Shown one piece after another: positions 1 to 5,893 of a DNA stretch of 8,390 nucleotides. A model generated the notes under the pieces. It was not told the DNA's origin and searched no databases. It saw nothing but the letters and a program-made list of their open reading frames with translations. This DNA comes from Candidatus Aminicenans sakinawicola JGI OTU-1. Its GTDB lineage: Bacteria; Acidobacteriota; Aminicenantia; Aminicenantales; Aminicenantaceae. The stretch is from the NCBI GenBank assembly GCA_000493965.1, contig AWNV01000099.1, forward strand, positions 1 to 8,390, given 5' to 3'. The translations under genes were made by a program, and so were the position numbers. Positions within the stretch are counted from its first letter, which is position 1. Each line of letters starts with the position of its first letter.

Positions 1-2
1 CA

Positions 3-107
3 CGAGCCAAGCTTGCTGCAGATGCAAGGCGTAAAGGATGCAGCTGTGGTATTTCACCGCAAATCCTTTACAACGAAGCAGATGCGGTAAGATCGGCTCG
101 CCTGTAA
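3..107 (+). CDS. Possible 3' end of an unidentified gene (partial at left edge)
   Basis: A frame open from the window edge runs 34 codons to a TAA at 105-107. The conceptual peptide is basic at first (ADARRKG), then has a C-S-C-G cluster, and ends NEADAVRSARL. I do not recognise a family. In favour of coding: a protein-like composition and G+C (52 of the first 100 bases) far above the flanking spacer. Against: another frame is open from base 1 to a TAA at 88-90, and the stretch is dominated by inverted repeats that could by themselves explain its composition. The C-x-C could be part of a metal site, but that is speculation. Low confidence; it could equally be a structured non-coding element. 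Confidence 0.25.
   Translation, partial: RAKLAADARRKGCSCGISPQILYNEADAVRSARL
31..71. repeat. Strong imperfect hairpin in G+C-rich stretch
   Basis: GTAAAGGAT (31-39) is the exact reverse complement of ATCCTTTAC (63-71). Inside it, TGTGGT (45-50) pairs with ACCGCA (56-61) with one G-U wobble, leaving a 5-nt loop (51-55) and an asymmetric bulge (40-44 opposite base 62). That gives 15 potential pairs in 41 nt. A further outer pair, CGAGCC (3-8) and GGCTCG (95-100), brackets it, and GCAGATGC occurs twice as a direct repeat (18-25 and 78-85). No T-tract follows, so it does not look like an intrinsic terminator. Function unknown. Confidence 0.5.
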
Positions 108-109
108 GG

Positions 110-232
110 TAAAAATTGCTGATATTTAGAAAAAATAAGTGCATTGGAAAAGAGTTAAATGTTATGCTGAAGGAAAAATTAACGTAATTGGAAGATATAA
201 TGGAAAATAAATATTGGTATCAGCAATTTTTA
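110..232. repeat. 123-bp AT-rich block bounded by a perfect 15-bp inverted repeat
   Basis: TAAAAATTGCTGATA (110-124) and TATCAGCAATTTTTA (218-232) are exact reverse complements, separated by 93 bp of purine-rich AT sequence with no credible gene. The outermost bases of each arm are TA, which would fit a TA target duplication, though a palindromic TA satisfies that trivially. The loop is too long for a terminator. It may be a small MITE-like element, a recombination or regulatory site, or a decayed remnant. The rest of 1-249 shows no convincing promoter or RNA gene. Confidence 0.45.
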
Positions 233-249
233 TGAATAATCCAGGAGGG

Positions 250-1056
250 TTATCCTATCCTTATCCCAGCATAGCCAACAACTTCATCATAATTTCCCGT
301 TACATCTCCTGAGGTCTGATATTTTACAAGCACTGCTTTTGCCGCACCTGATTTCTTTGAAGCAACCAGAGCTGCTGTAACAGGTTGAAATCCACACATG
401 CTGATGTCTTCAAAACTGACAATGTCATAAAGGCCCTTGGAATCCAAATCTAGTATCCTGTCGATTGCCAAAAAATCCTTCTTTTTTGCAACTTCCTGGC
501 TCACATAATGACTCATATCCGTGCTGGCAATGATCATTACTTCTTCTTTTATTTGTTTTATTCCCTGTGAAATTGCGTTTCCTAACTCTTCTAATTCTTC
601 ATATGATGTATAGTAACTAATACTTAATGGAACAATGGATATATCCTTTTTAAAGAATTGAATGAAAGGAATTTGTACTTCAATAGAATGTTCATTGATG
701 TGAGCACTGTTATCTTCAACAATAAAATTGCAATGACTCATTACCGCCTCAGCAAGGGGAGTATCGATCATGACATCTCCCAGAGGAGTCTCCCATACTC
801 CTTCTTTCATTATAGCATAACGTGATTTGACGCTCCTGTGACTCGGTCCTAAGATAATAAATTTATTTGGTAGATAAGCAGAAGAAAAAACAGCACCGGC
901 AACACTTCCTGAATACTCAAATCCTGCATGTGGAGAAATCAAACAAATAGCTTTTTCCTTTTTTCCTTCAAGACATACCATTTCCCCCACTTTTTCTTTG
1001 AGTTCTTCAGGCCTATAAGGATAAAAATAACCTGCGACAGAAGGTTTTCTCCTCAA
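250..1056 (-). CDS. amrB: AmmeMemoRadiSam system protein B / Memo-family protein
   Basis: A 268-residue, full-length member of the Memo family (COG1355), structurally related to class III extradiol dioxygenases and usually genomically linked with an AMMECR1-domain protein and a radical SAM protein. Biochemical role unsettled; human MEMO1 binds a metal. Family marks: SVAGYFYP (6-13), PHAGFEYSG (42-50), GPSH (70-73), EHSIEVQIPF (122-131), STDMSHY (178-184) and MCGF (220-223). H43, H73 and C221 correspond in position to the human metal ligands. No signal peptide or membrane span; cytoplasmic. The start is TTG, supported by a strong Shine-Dalgarno (GGGGAGGA complement at 1061-1068) and by the conserved N-terminus beginning right after it; no in-frame ATG or GTG lies near upstream. 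The gene lies 152 bp downstream of SDH, same strand; neither partner gene is in the window. Confidence 0.93.
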   Translation of the reverse strand: MRRKPSVAGYFYPYRPEELKEKVGEMVCLEGKKEKAICLISPHAGFEYSGSVAGAVFSSAYLPNKFIILGPSHRSVKSRYAIMKEGVWETPLGDVMIDTPLAEAVMSHCNFIVEDNSAHINEHSIEVQIPFIQFFKKDISIVPLSISYYTSYEELEELGNAISQGIKQIKEEVMIIASTDMSHYVSQEVAKKKDFLAIDRILDLDSKGLYDIVSFEDISMCGFQPVTAALVASKKSGAAKAVLVKYQTSGDVTGNYDEVVGYAGIRIG

Positions 1057-1060
1057 TTCA

Positions 1061-1068
1061 TCCTCCCC
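1061..1068 (-). promoter_or_regulatory. Ribosome binding site deciding the TTG start of the Memo-family gene
   Basis: The minus strand reads GGGGAGGA, with the core GGAGG 5 nt before the TTG at 1056-1054. Two ATG codons nearby (1070-1068 and 1061-1059) share another frame and stop at a TGA (1055-1053) that overlaps the TTG. They can only encode a peptide of five or two codons, so the TTG is the real start. Confidence 0.75.
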
Positions 1069-1208
1069 ATCAACCCTATTCTGTCAAAAAAGAAATAGAA
1101 AAGCAATATATGATTATTTCTCAAACTTGTTTTTACGCTTAGTTTCTAACTTAAGACCAATTACTTCCGGCCAATATGTCCCTTTTGATGTCTCAAAATA
1201 TCAGCTTT

Positions 1209-2531
1209 CTATATCTCTTCCTTTTTTTCCTTGAACTCGATATCTAGTATTTTTAATTCTTGAAGAATAGGAGAGTAAATATCTTTTAAAACAGGAATAT
1301 GAACACCTGTTTGAGTTATTTTATTTTCCAAAATTAGCTTAGCTCCTATAGCACAAGGCAAACCGACTGTACGTGCCATTGAAGAGTCTCCATAAGGGAT
1401 ACCAAAGTCAATGAGTGTCGAAGTAATTTTTTCTGCTTTCTTATCCGGATAAGAGGCTTTAAATATGTGCTGAAGGATAATCATATCCCTCTCTCCTTCC
1501 TCATACTGGAGCTTTTTCAACATTCTTTCTCCTAAAATATCCAAAGCCGATCCACGTGTAATATTAAGAGGGCTGTTACTCAATAACTCAAGCCATTCAA
1601 AACGACTAATAATATCAGAATTTTCTTCGATATTTAAATAGACACTGAGGGCTTTCTTGACATCTTTTTCTTCAGGATTATTCATTAATTCTTTAATGAA
1701 ATCTTTATAAGTAAATCCACTCCAGTCTTTTTCTTCCTGATCAAGAAGTCCCAAGTCAACTATCTTCTTTAAAGTAGGACACCATCCTTTATATCTCAGG
1801 GTCCCTCGTAATATAGTCTTTGTTGACTGGATACCGTAAAGGTCAATATAGGGGTTAGAATTCCTGTTAGGATATCCTTCAAACTCTTCAAGGCCTTCGA
1901 TCGTGATCATAATATAATTTTCAAAAAGGGCCTCTGATGGAATAAATACTTCCTTGCCGTTTTCAAGATATTGGGCTGAGTTTTTCCCCGCTAGGAGAAC
2001 ACCAATAGGACTCCAGGAAAATTTGTAGCCAAAAGGATTGGTATTTGCTTCAGGAGCAGGCAATCCTCCGCAATATGAAGTAAAACTTGTAACTTCTCCT
2101 CCTTTACTTTCAATATCGTGTATGATTCTCATTGCTTCCATATGATCAATGCCAGGATCCAGACCTACTTCATTAAGGATTATTATTCCCGCCTTTTTTG
2201 CATCTTCATCCAGGGCTTTCATAGCATCGCTGACATAAGAAGTTGTAACCATATTCTTTTTAAATTCAATGCAATATTTGGCAACAATAGGGTGAAAAGA
2301 GTAAGGAACCATATTGATGACAATATCTGCTTTTAAAATCTCATCTCTCAAGCAGTCCTCATCCTTTAGATTAAGCGACTTTGCTATTCCCCTAGGGTGA
2401 TTATTGATGAGTTTAATTGCTTTACTCACTGTCCGGCTTGCGACTTCGACTTCGAAATCTGGTTGATCAAGAAGATATCCAACCAGCGGCCTGGCAACTA
2501 AACCTGCTCCTAGAATTAAAACTTTTTTCAT
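1209..2531 (-). CDS. Saccharopine dehydrogenase (L-glutamate-forming type, Lys9/AASS C-terminal family)
   Basis: A 440-residue cytoplasmic oxidoreductase that interconverts saccharopine with L-glutamate plus 2-aminoadipate-6-semialdehyde using NAD(P). Domain order: an N-terminal Rossmann fold with the dinucleotide loop GAGLVARP (8-15), then the family signature NEVGLDPGIDHM (120-131), the strongly conserved SYCGGLPAP (152-160), YPNRNS (220-225), GTLRYKGW (243-250) and a C-terminal MARTVGLPCAIGAK (385-398). It is collinear with yeast Lys9 and the C-terminal half of animal AASS as I recall them, and its length matches (about 445). The ATG has a good Shine-Dalgarno, AAGGAG, 7 nt upstream (complement at 2539-2544). 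It begins only 19 bp after the LKR stop, so the two are almost certainly co-transcribed and probably balanced in expression. Whether it runs in lysine breakdown or synthesis is inferred: pairing with an AASS-type LKR favours breakdown. Confidence 0.95.
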   Translation of the reverse strand: MKKVLILGAGLVARPLVGYLLDQPDFEVEVASRTVSKAIKLINNHPRGIAKSLNLKDEDCLRDEILKADIVINMVPYSFHPIVAKYCIEFKKNMVTTSYVSDAMKALDEDAKKAGIIILNEVGLDPGIDHMEAMRIIHDIESKGGEVTSFTSYCGGLPAPEANTNPFGYKFSWSPIGVLLAGKNSAQYLENGKEVFIPSEALFENYIMITIEGLEEFEGYPNRNSNPYIDLYGIQSTKTILRGTLRYKGWCPTLKKIVDLGLLDQEEKDWSGFTYKDFIKELMNNPEEKDVKKALSVYLNIEENSDIISRFEWLELLSNSPLNITRGSALDILGERMLKKLQYEEGERDMIILQHIFKASYPDKKAEKITSTLIDFGIPYGDSSMARTVGLPCAIGAKLILENKITQTGVHIPVLKDIYSPILQELKILDIEFKEKKEEI

Positions 2532-2550
2532 GCTAATACTCCTTCAAAAT

Positions 2551-3864
2551 TTATTTAATAAATTTCTTCATGTATTCATAATCTGGAGTAAGCTTACCCC
2601 GATAAATAATTATTGCTTTTTTTATGGCAGGAGGAAGGTCACAATTTTCAAAATCTTCAGAAAAATCAGCCTTTGCAATATCCGGCACAAAAGGCACTAG
2701 GGAATGACCGAAAAACTCAGACGACTCAATAGATATTTCAGCAGGTAAATTATCAATGGCCATAACAACAACTCCATTTCCCTTAACTCCATCAATTATC
2801 CTCTCCTCTATAGGGTTATAAAGAAATACTGGCTTATCAGGACTGGTTGATTTTACTGTACATTCTATAGAACCTTCAACATCGCATGAAATATCACCTA
2901 TAACTCTTAAGCGAGGAGGACAGCTACTGCCCCACAACTGCTTTAAAAACTTTTTTGTAACAAATCTTGGGAATTGTGAGGTCCAATATATACAATTAAC
3001 TAATATAGTGAGGAAAGGAATATAGGATTCAAAAATTGATTTATATCTTTGTGGATTATTATAATAATCCTGAAGTTCAAATTTGTCTTCAAAAGAAATT
3101 GGTTCCACCATATGTTCTTCTTTAAAAATAACTTTATAAATTTTATTTGAAGAATAATTCCTATCTTTAAAAAATTTCTCAATTTCCCCCGGTTCAATTA
3201 TTTCTGAAGGCAAAATATCAAAAATCTCCTGTGCTCCTTGAGAAACATTGCCGTAACCGGCAAATCCGCAGACCAAGGGAACTAGAGATGAATCAAACCC
3301 GTATTTATTGATATGCCTTCCAATTTCAGCAATTTCATCCTTTACTGAATACAGATTTCTGTATTTATATGCTTGCTTCAAGGGAGCGAAAGGATTTTGT
3401 ATGCCCTCATAATCTAACCTTTGCCCCAAAGCCCAGAGAGTCTCAATCATTCCTGCTTGTCCTGCCTGTCTTCCAAAAAATACTATTCTCAAACCTTTCT
3501 CATTTACTATCCTTTCATAATCAATCAGCGTACACTGCAGTTCCATCATTCTCTTCAACATGCGCATATTATAAGGCTGGCCTTTGATGGTATGAGAGAA
3601 AAAAATGTAAACAGTCTTTTTTTTAAAAAAATGCAGCGGTATTTCTTTCACAGCAAAAATAATAGGACAGGAAGACATATCTTCTTTAATTATTGCTCCT
3701 TCACAGGAATAGGCTTCATCGGGGAAAACCCGGATTTTTGATGATTGAACCCATACTTCAAGAGAATGTTTCTGGATAAGTTCTTTCACATGTAAAGGGA
3801 TTAAAGGAACTCTTCTTTCCCAAATGTTTTTATCTTCCCTGCGAATTCCCACAACATTTTTCAT
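2551..3864 (-). CDS. Lysine-ketoglutarate reductase (saccharopine dehydrogenase, lysine-forming; AASS N-terminal type)
   Basis: A 437-residue enzyme condensing L-lysine with 2-oxoglutarate to saccharopine using NAD(P)H. It is related to alanine dehydrogenase/transhydrogenase folds. Visible motifs, numbered from the start chosen here: GIRREDKNIWERR (6-18), FFSHTIKGQPYNM (88-100), LIDYERI (113-119), FGRQAGQAGMIETL (130-143), the nucleotide loop GYGNVSQGA (203-211), LVNCIYW (288-294), GDISCDVEGSIE (323-334), and IDNLPAEISIESSEFFG (370-386). These are collinear with the N-terminal half of animal/plant AASS, ending before where the SDH half would begin. The frame stays open to 3936 (24 more codons), but I choose the ATG at 3864-3862: it has a strong Shine-Dalgarno 5 nt upstream, the conserved VVGIRRED starts just after, and the promoter overlaps the longer frame. 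First gene of the leftward operon. Confidence 0.92.
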   Translation of the reverse strand: MKNVVGIRREDKNIWERRVPLIPLHVKELIQKHSLEVWVQSSKIRVFPDEAYSCEGAIIKEDMSSCPIIFAVKEIPLHFFKKKTVYIFFSHTIKGQPYNMRMLKRMMELQCTLIDYERIVNEKGLRIVFFGRQAGQAGMIETLWALGQRLDYEGIQNPFAPLKQAYKYRNLYSVKDEIAEIGRHINKYGFDSSLVPLVCGFAGYGNVSQGAQEIFDILPSEIIEPGEIEKFFKDRNYSSNKIYKVIFKEEHMVEPISFEDKFELQDYYNNPQRYKSIFESYIPFLTILVNCIYWTSQFPRFVTKKFLKQLWGSSCPPRLRVIGDISCDVEGSIECTVKSTSPDKPVFLYNPIEERIIDGVKGNGVVVMAIDNLPAEISIESSEFFGHSLVPFVPDIAKADFSEDFENCDLPPAIKKAIIIYRGKLTPDYEYMKKFIK

Positions 3865-3869
3865 AATTT

Positions 3870-3876
3870 CCACCTT
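3870..3876 (-). promoter_or_regulatory. Ribosome binding site deciding the LKR start
   Basis: The minus strand reads AAGGTGG, 5 nt before the ATG at 3864-3862. The upstream in-frame ATG at 3891-3889 and the first ATG at 3936-3934 have no comparable site. Confidence 0.75.
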
Positions 3877-3907
3877 ATTGATTTGACTCATACAATCCAG
3901 AGAAGTT

Positions 3908-3936
3908 AAAATAGTCCTGGCAGCAAAATTTGTCAA
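3908..3936 (-). promoter_or_regulatory. Sigma70-type promoter of the LKR-SDH operon
   Basis: On the minus strand a perfect -35 box TTGACA (complement at 3931-3936) is followed after exactly 17 bp by TATTTT (complement at 3908-3913, 4 of 6 matches to TATAAT). Transcription would begin near 3900, giving a leader of roughly 36 nt that carries the Shine-Dalgarno at 3870-3876. This assumes a housekeeping sigma factor with the usual consensus. Confidence 0.65.
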
Positions 3937-3985
3937 GAAAAATTGGATACATCAAGGGCAGAGTTTAGTACTTACCCAAAAATGT

Positions 3986-4014
3986 TTGACTCATTGGAAA
4001 ATAATTTTAATAAT
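3986..4014 (+). promoter_or_regulatory. Sigma70-type promoter of cysS, adjacent to the start codon
   Basis: TTGACT (3986-3991, 5 of 6) is followed after 17 bp by AATAAT (4009-4014, 5 of 6). The predicted transcription start falls at about 4021-4023, essentially on the ATG at 4023. That implies a leaderless or nearly leaderless mRNA, which fits the absence of any Shine-Dalgarno before cysS. Its -35 box lies 49 bp from the -35 box of the divergent LKR promoter. Confidence 0.6.
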
Positions 4015-4022
4015 AGCCTCTA

Positions 4023-5423
4023 ATGATAAAATTTTTTAATACAATTAATGGAAAAATCGAACCATTCTATCCGTTAGTTCCTGGCAAAGTGAAGCTCTAT
4101 ACGTGTGGACCCACAGTTTACGATTATGCCCACATAGGAAATTTCAGGGCTTATGTATTTGAAGACATGCTAAAAAGGTTTCTGCTTTTTATGGGGTACA
4201 AAGTAACACATGTCATGAATATAACAGATGTCGATGATAAGACCATAAAATCAGCCAATGAGGAAGAAATTTCCCTCCAGCAGTATACTAAAAAATATAT
4301 AGAAGCCTTTTTTAGAGACATAAAAAAATTAAATATTCATGAAGCTGATTTCTACCCTCGGGCAACAGAACATATTCCCGAAATGGTTCAAATGATAAAA
4401 ATCCTTCAAGAAAAAGGATATGCTTATGAAAAAGCTGGCTCTATCTATTTTGAAATTTCAAAATTTCCTGATTATGGAAAGCTTTCAAAAATCAATCTTG
4501 AAAAATTAAAACCAGGGGCTAGAGTCGACTCAGATGAATACATAAAAGAAAATATATATGATTTTGCTCTTTGGAAACAAGAAAAACAAAGTGAACCTTC
4601 TTGGCAGACAGAAATTGGAACAGGCAGACCAGGCTGGCATATAGAATGCTCTGCAATGAGTATGAAATACCTGGGACAGAGCTTCGATATTCATTGTGGA
4701 GGCGTGGATAATATTTTTCCCCATCATGAGAATGAGATTGCGCAATCTGAAGCATATTCCGGCAAGAAGTTTGTTAATTACTGGCTTCATTGTCATCATC
4801 TCATCGTCGATGGCGAAAAGATGTCAAAATCAAAAGGAAATTTTTACATATTGAAAGATATCCTCGATAAAAAAAATGACTCAAATGCTCTACGGCTCCT
4901 TCTGCTTTCTACTCACTACCGCAAAACACTCAATTTTACTTTCGATGCTCTCGATCAAGCTCAAGCTTCTCTCCAAAGAATCGAAGACTTTATTTATGAA
5001 CTCGACAATCGCACATTCAAAGAAGGATACAATAAAAATACTAACATTAAAAAAATCATCAATGAGATGAACCAAAAATTTATAGAAGGACTCAGTGATG
5101 ACCTTAATATATCCGTGGCTCTAACAGCCCTATTTGAAATGATTAAAAAAGCCAACATTCTGATCTCCACTGGAGAAATCTTTAAAAAAGATGCTGCTGA
5201 ACTGATCTCTGCCTTAAATTCATTAGACAATATCCTTGGAGTTCTTCCCAAAAAAAGCGGAAAAGTTTTGCCTTCTAAAATTATAAAAAAAATCGAAGAA
5301 CGGCAAAATGCTCGAAAAGAAAAAAACTTTAAATTAGCTGACAAAATTCGCGATGAACTATTACAGAAGGGTATTGTATTGGAAGATACAAAAGACGGAA
5401 TAAGATGGAAAATTAAAAATTGA
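4023..5423 (+). CDS. cysS: Cysteinyl-tRNA synthetase
   Basis: A 466-residue class I aminoacyl-tRNA synthetase that charges tRNA-Cys with cysteine in the cytoplasm; the E. coli enzyme is 461 residues. The catalytic HIGH-type motif is HIGN (37-40) within CGPTVYDYAHIGN, and KMSKS is exact at 266-270. All four zinc ligands that select cysteine are present at the E. coli positions: C28, C209 (in GWHIECSAMS), H234 and E238 (in PHHENE). The typical helical C-terminal region follows, ending with the ERQNARKEKNFKLADKIRDEL segment that is usual for the family (427-447). No Shine-Dalgarno precedes the ATG, and the promoter lies directly against it, so translation is probably leaderless. No T-box leader is present. 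It is transcribed away from the LKR operon and followed 45 bp later by yraN. Confidence 0.98.
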   Translation: MIKFFNTINGKIEPFYPLVPGKVKLYTCGPTVYDYAHIGNFRAYVFEDMLKRFLLFMGYKVTHVMNITDVDDKTIKSANEEEISLQQYTKKYIEAFFRDIKKLNIHEADFYPRATEHIPEMVQMIKILQEKGYAYEKAGSIYFEISKFPDYGKLSKINLEKLKPGARVDSDEYIKENIYDFALWKQEKQSEPSWQTEIGTGRPGWHIECSAMSMKYLGQSFDIHCGGVDNIFPHHENEIAQSEAYSGKKFVNYWLHCHHLIVDGEKMSKSKGNFYILKDILDKKNDSNALRLLLLSTHYRKTLNFTFDALDQAQASLQRIEDFIYELDNRTFKEGYNKNTNIKKIINEMNQKFIEGLSDDLNISVALTALFEMIKKANILISTGEIFKKDAAELISALNSLDNILGVLPKKSGKVLPSKIIKKIEERQNARKEKNFKLADKIRDELLQKGIVLEDTKDGIRWKIKN

Positions 5424-5468
5424 CCAGTAATACAAGCATCATTTTCAAGCAAAGCGAGAAGTAAAATA

Positions 5469-5837
5469 TTGCAAAAAGATAGGATGACTCCATATAATCT
5501 TGGAAGATGCGGTGAAGAAATTGCTTTGAAATATTTAAAAAAGAAAAAATACAATATTGTAAAAAGAGGTTTCCGTTTGTTTAGAGGGGAAATAGATATC
5601 ATTGCTTATGACAGGAAGATTCTGGTTTTTATAGAAGTAAAAACAAGAAGGAGCAAGGCCTTTGGCCTACCCGAAGAATCCGTTACTATATCTAAACAAA
5701 AACAAATTAAAAAAGTAGCCAAGGGATTTCTGGCATTTAACAACCTTCAAGATGTTGAATGTCGATTTGATGTGATATCCTTAACATTTAGTAGAGATAA
5801 AGGTTATCTAATTTCTCATATAAAAGACGCATTTTAA
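5469..5837 (+). CDS. yraN: YraN family (UPF0102) putative endonuclease-like protein
   Basis: A 122-residue protein of the UPF0102/YraN family, whose PD-(D/E)XK nuclease-like fold suggests nucleic-acid processing; precise role unknown. Family features: an N-terminal helix LGRCGEEIALKYLKK (11-25), then GEIDIIA (40-46) with the putative metal ligand D43, and IEVKTR (55-60) with E56 and K58. It ends in the usual HI-x-DAF. The start is ambiguous: TTG at 5469 (weak GAGAAG upstream) or ATG at 5484 (residue 6), which has only an AGG directly against it. Both keep the whole conserved region. It lies 45 bp after cysS with no obvious terminator between, so co-transcription is likely. It converges on the patatin gene, with 50 bp between the stops. 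Confidence 0.9.
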   Translation: MQKDRMTPYNLGRCGEEIALKYLKKKKYNIVKRGFRLFRGEIDIIAYDRKILVFIEVKTRRSKAFGLPEESVTISKQKQIKKVAKGFLAFNNLQDVECRFDVISLTFSRDKGYLISHIKDAF

Positions 5838-5866
5838 TTAAAAACAATCTGGTTTTCTGTCATCTT

Positions 5867-5893
5867 TTTTAACCTGAATTATTCAAGTTAAAA
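5867..5893. other. AT-rich hairpin between convergent genes
   Basis: Bases 5867-5878 pair with 5882-5893 around a 3-nt loop with a single C/A mismatch (5874/5886). The right arm includes the patatin stop codon (5888-5890). The T-run precedes the stem on the plus strand, and neither strand has a U-tract after it, so this is not a canonical intrinsic terminator. It could still slow or separate converging transcripts. The rest of 5838-5866 holds only a weak 5-bp stem (5841-5845 with 5852-5856) followed by T's at 5865-5870. Confidence 0.35.

Noticed and set aside
1..107. An integron attC site, suggested by the bulged hairpin
   Set aside because: The expected terminal core-site pair (GTTRRRY and RYYYAAC) is not present in the right positions, and no integrase or cassette structure is visible.
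1..107. A minus-strand toxin-like reading (YRICFV resembling RelE/HigB ends)
   Set aside because: The frame stops after LR, has no start and no conserved context; a six-residue resemblance is not evidence.
1057..1208. A promoter for the Memo-family gene based on a TTGACA in the gap after SDH
   Set aside because: A -10 box 17 bp downstream would fall on the ribosome binding site and start codon; no other convincing box pair was found in the gap.
2118..2336. Plus-strand 72-codon open frame inside SDH
   Set aside because: Antisense to the conserved NEVGLDPGIDH region, with no ribosome site or motif.
3369..3741. Plus-strand open frames of 72 and 106 codons inside the LKR gene
   Set aside because: They are antisense to strongly conserved LKR motifs, have no family resemblance, and have no supporting promoter or ribosome site.
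3937..4022. A T-box leader or riboswitch for cysS
   Set aside because: The cysS promoter abuts the start codon, leaving no transcribed leader to hold one.
4519..4799. Minus-strand open frames of 78 and 89 codons inside cysS
   Set aside because: Antisense shadows of the zinc-site and catalytic region of CysRS; translations show no domain.
4994..5602. A 202-codon minus-strand open frame opposite the end of cysS and the start of yraN
   Set aside because: It lies antisense to two clearly conserved genes, has a low-complexity F/S/I/L-rich translation typical of antisense to AT-rich coding DNA, and has no recognisable motif.
5841..5870. An intrinsic terminator after yraN
   Set aside because: The stem is only 5 bp of mostly A-T pairs and the T-run begins 8 nt after it, so it is too weak to call.
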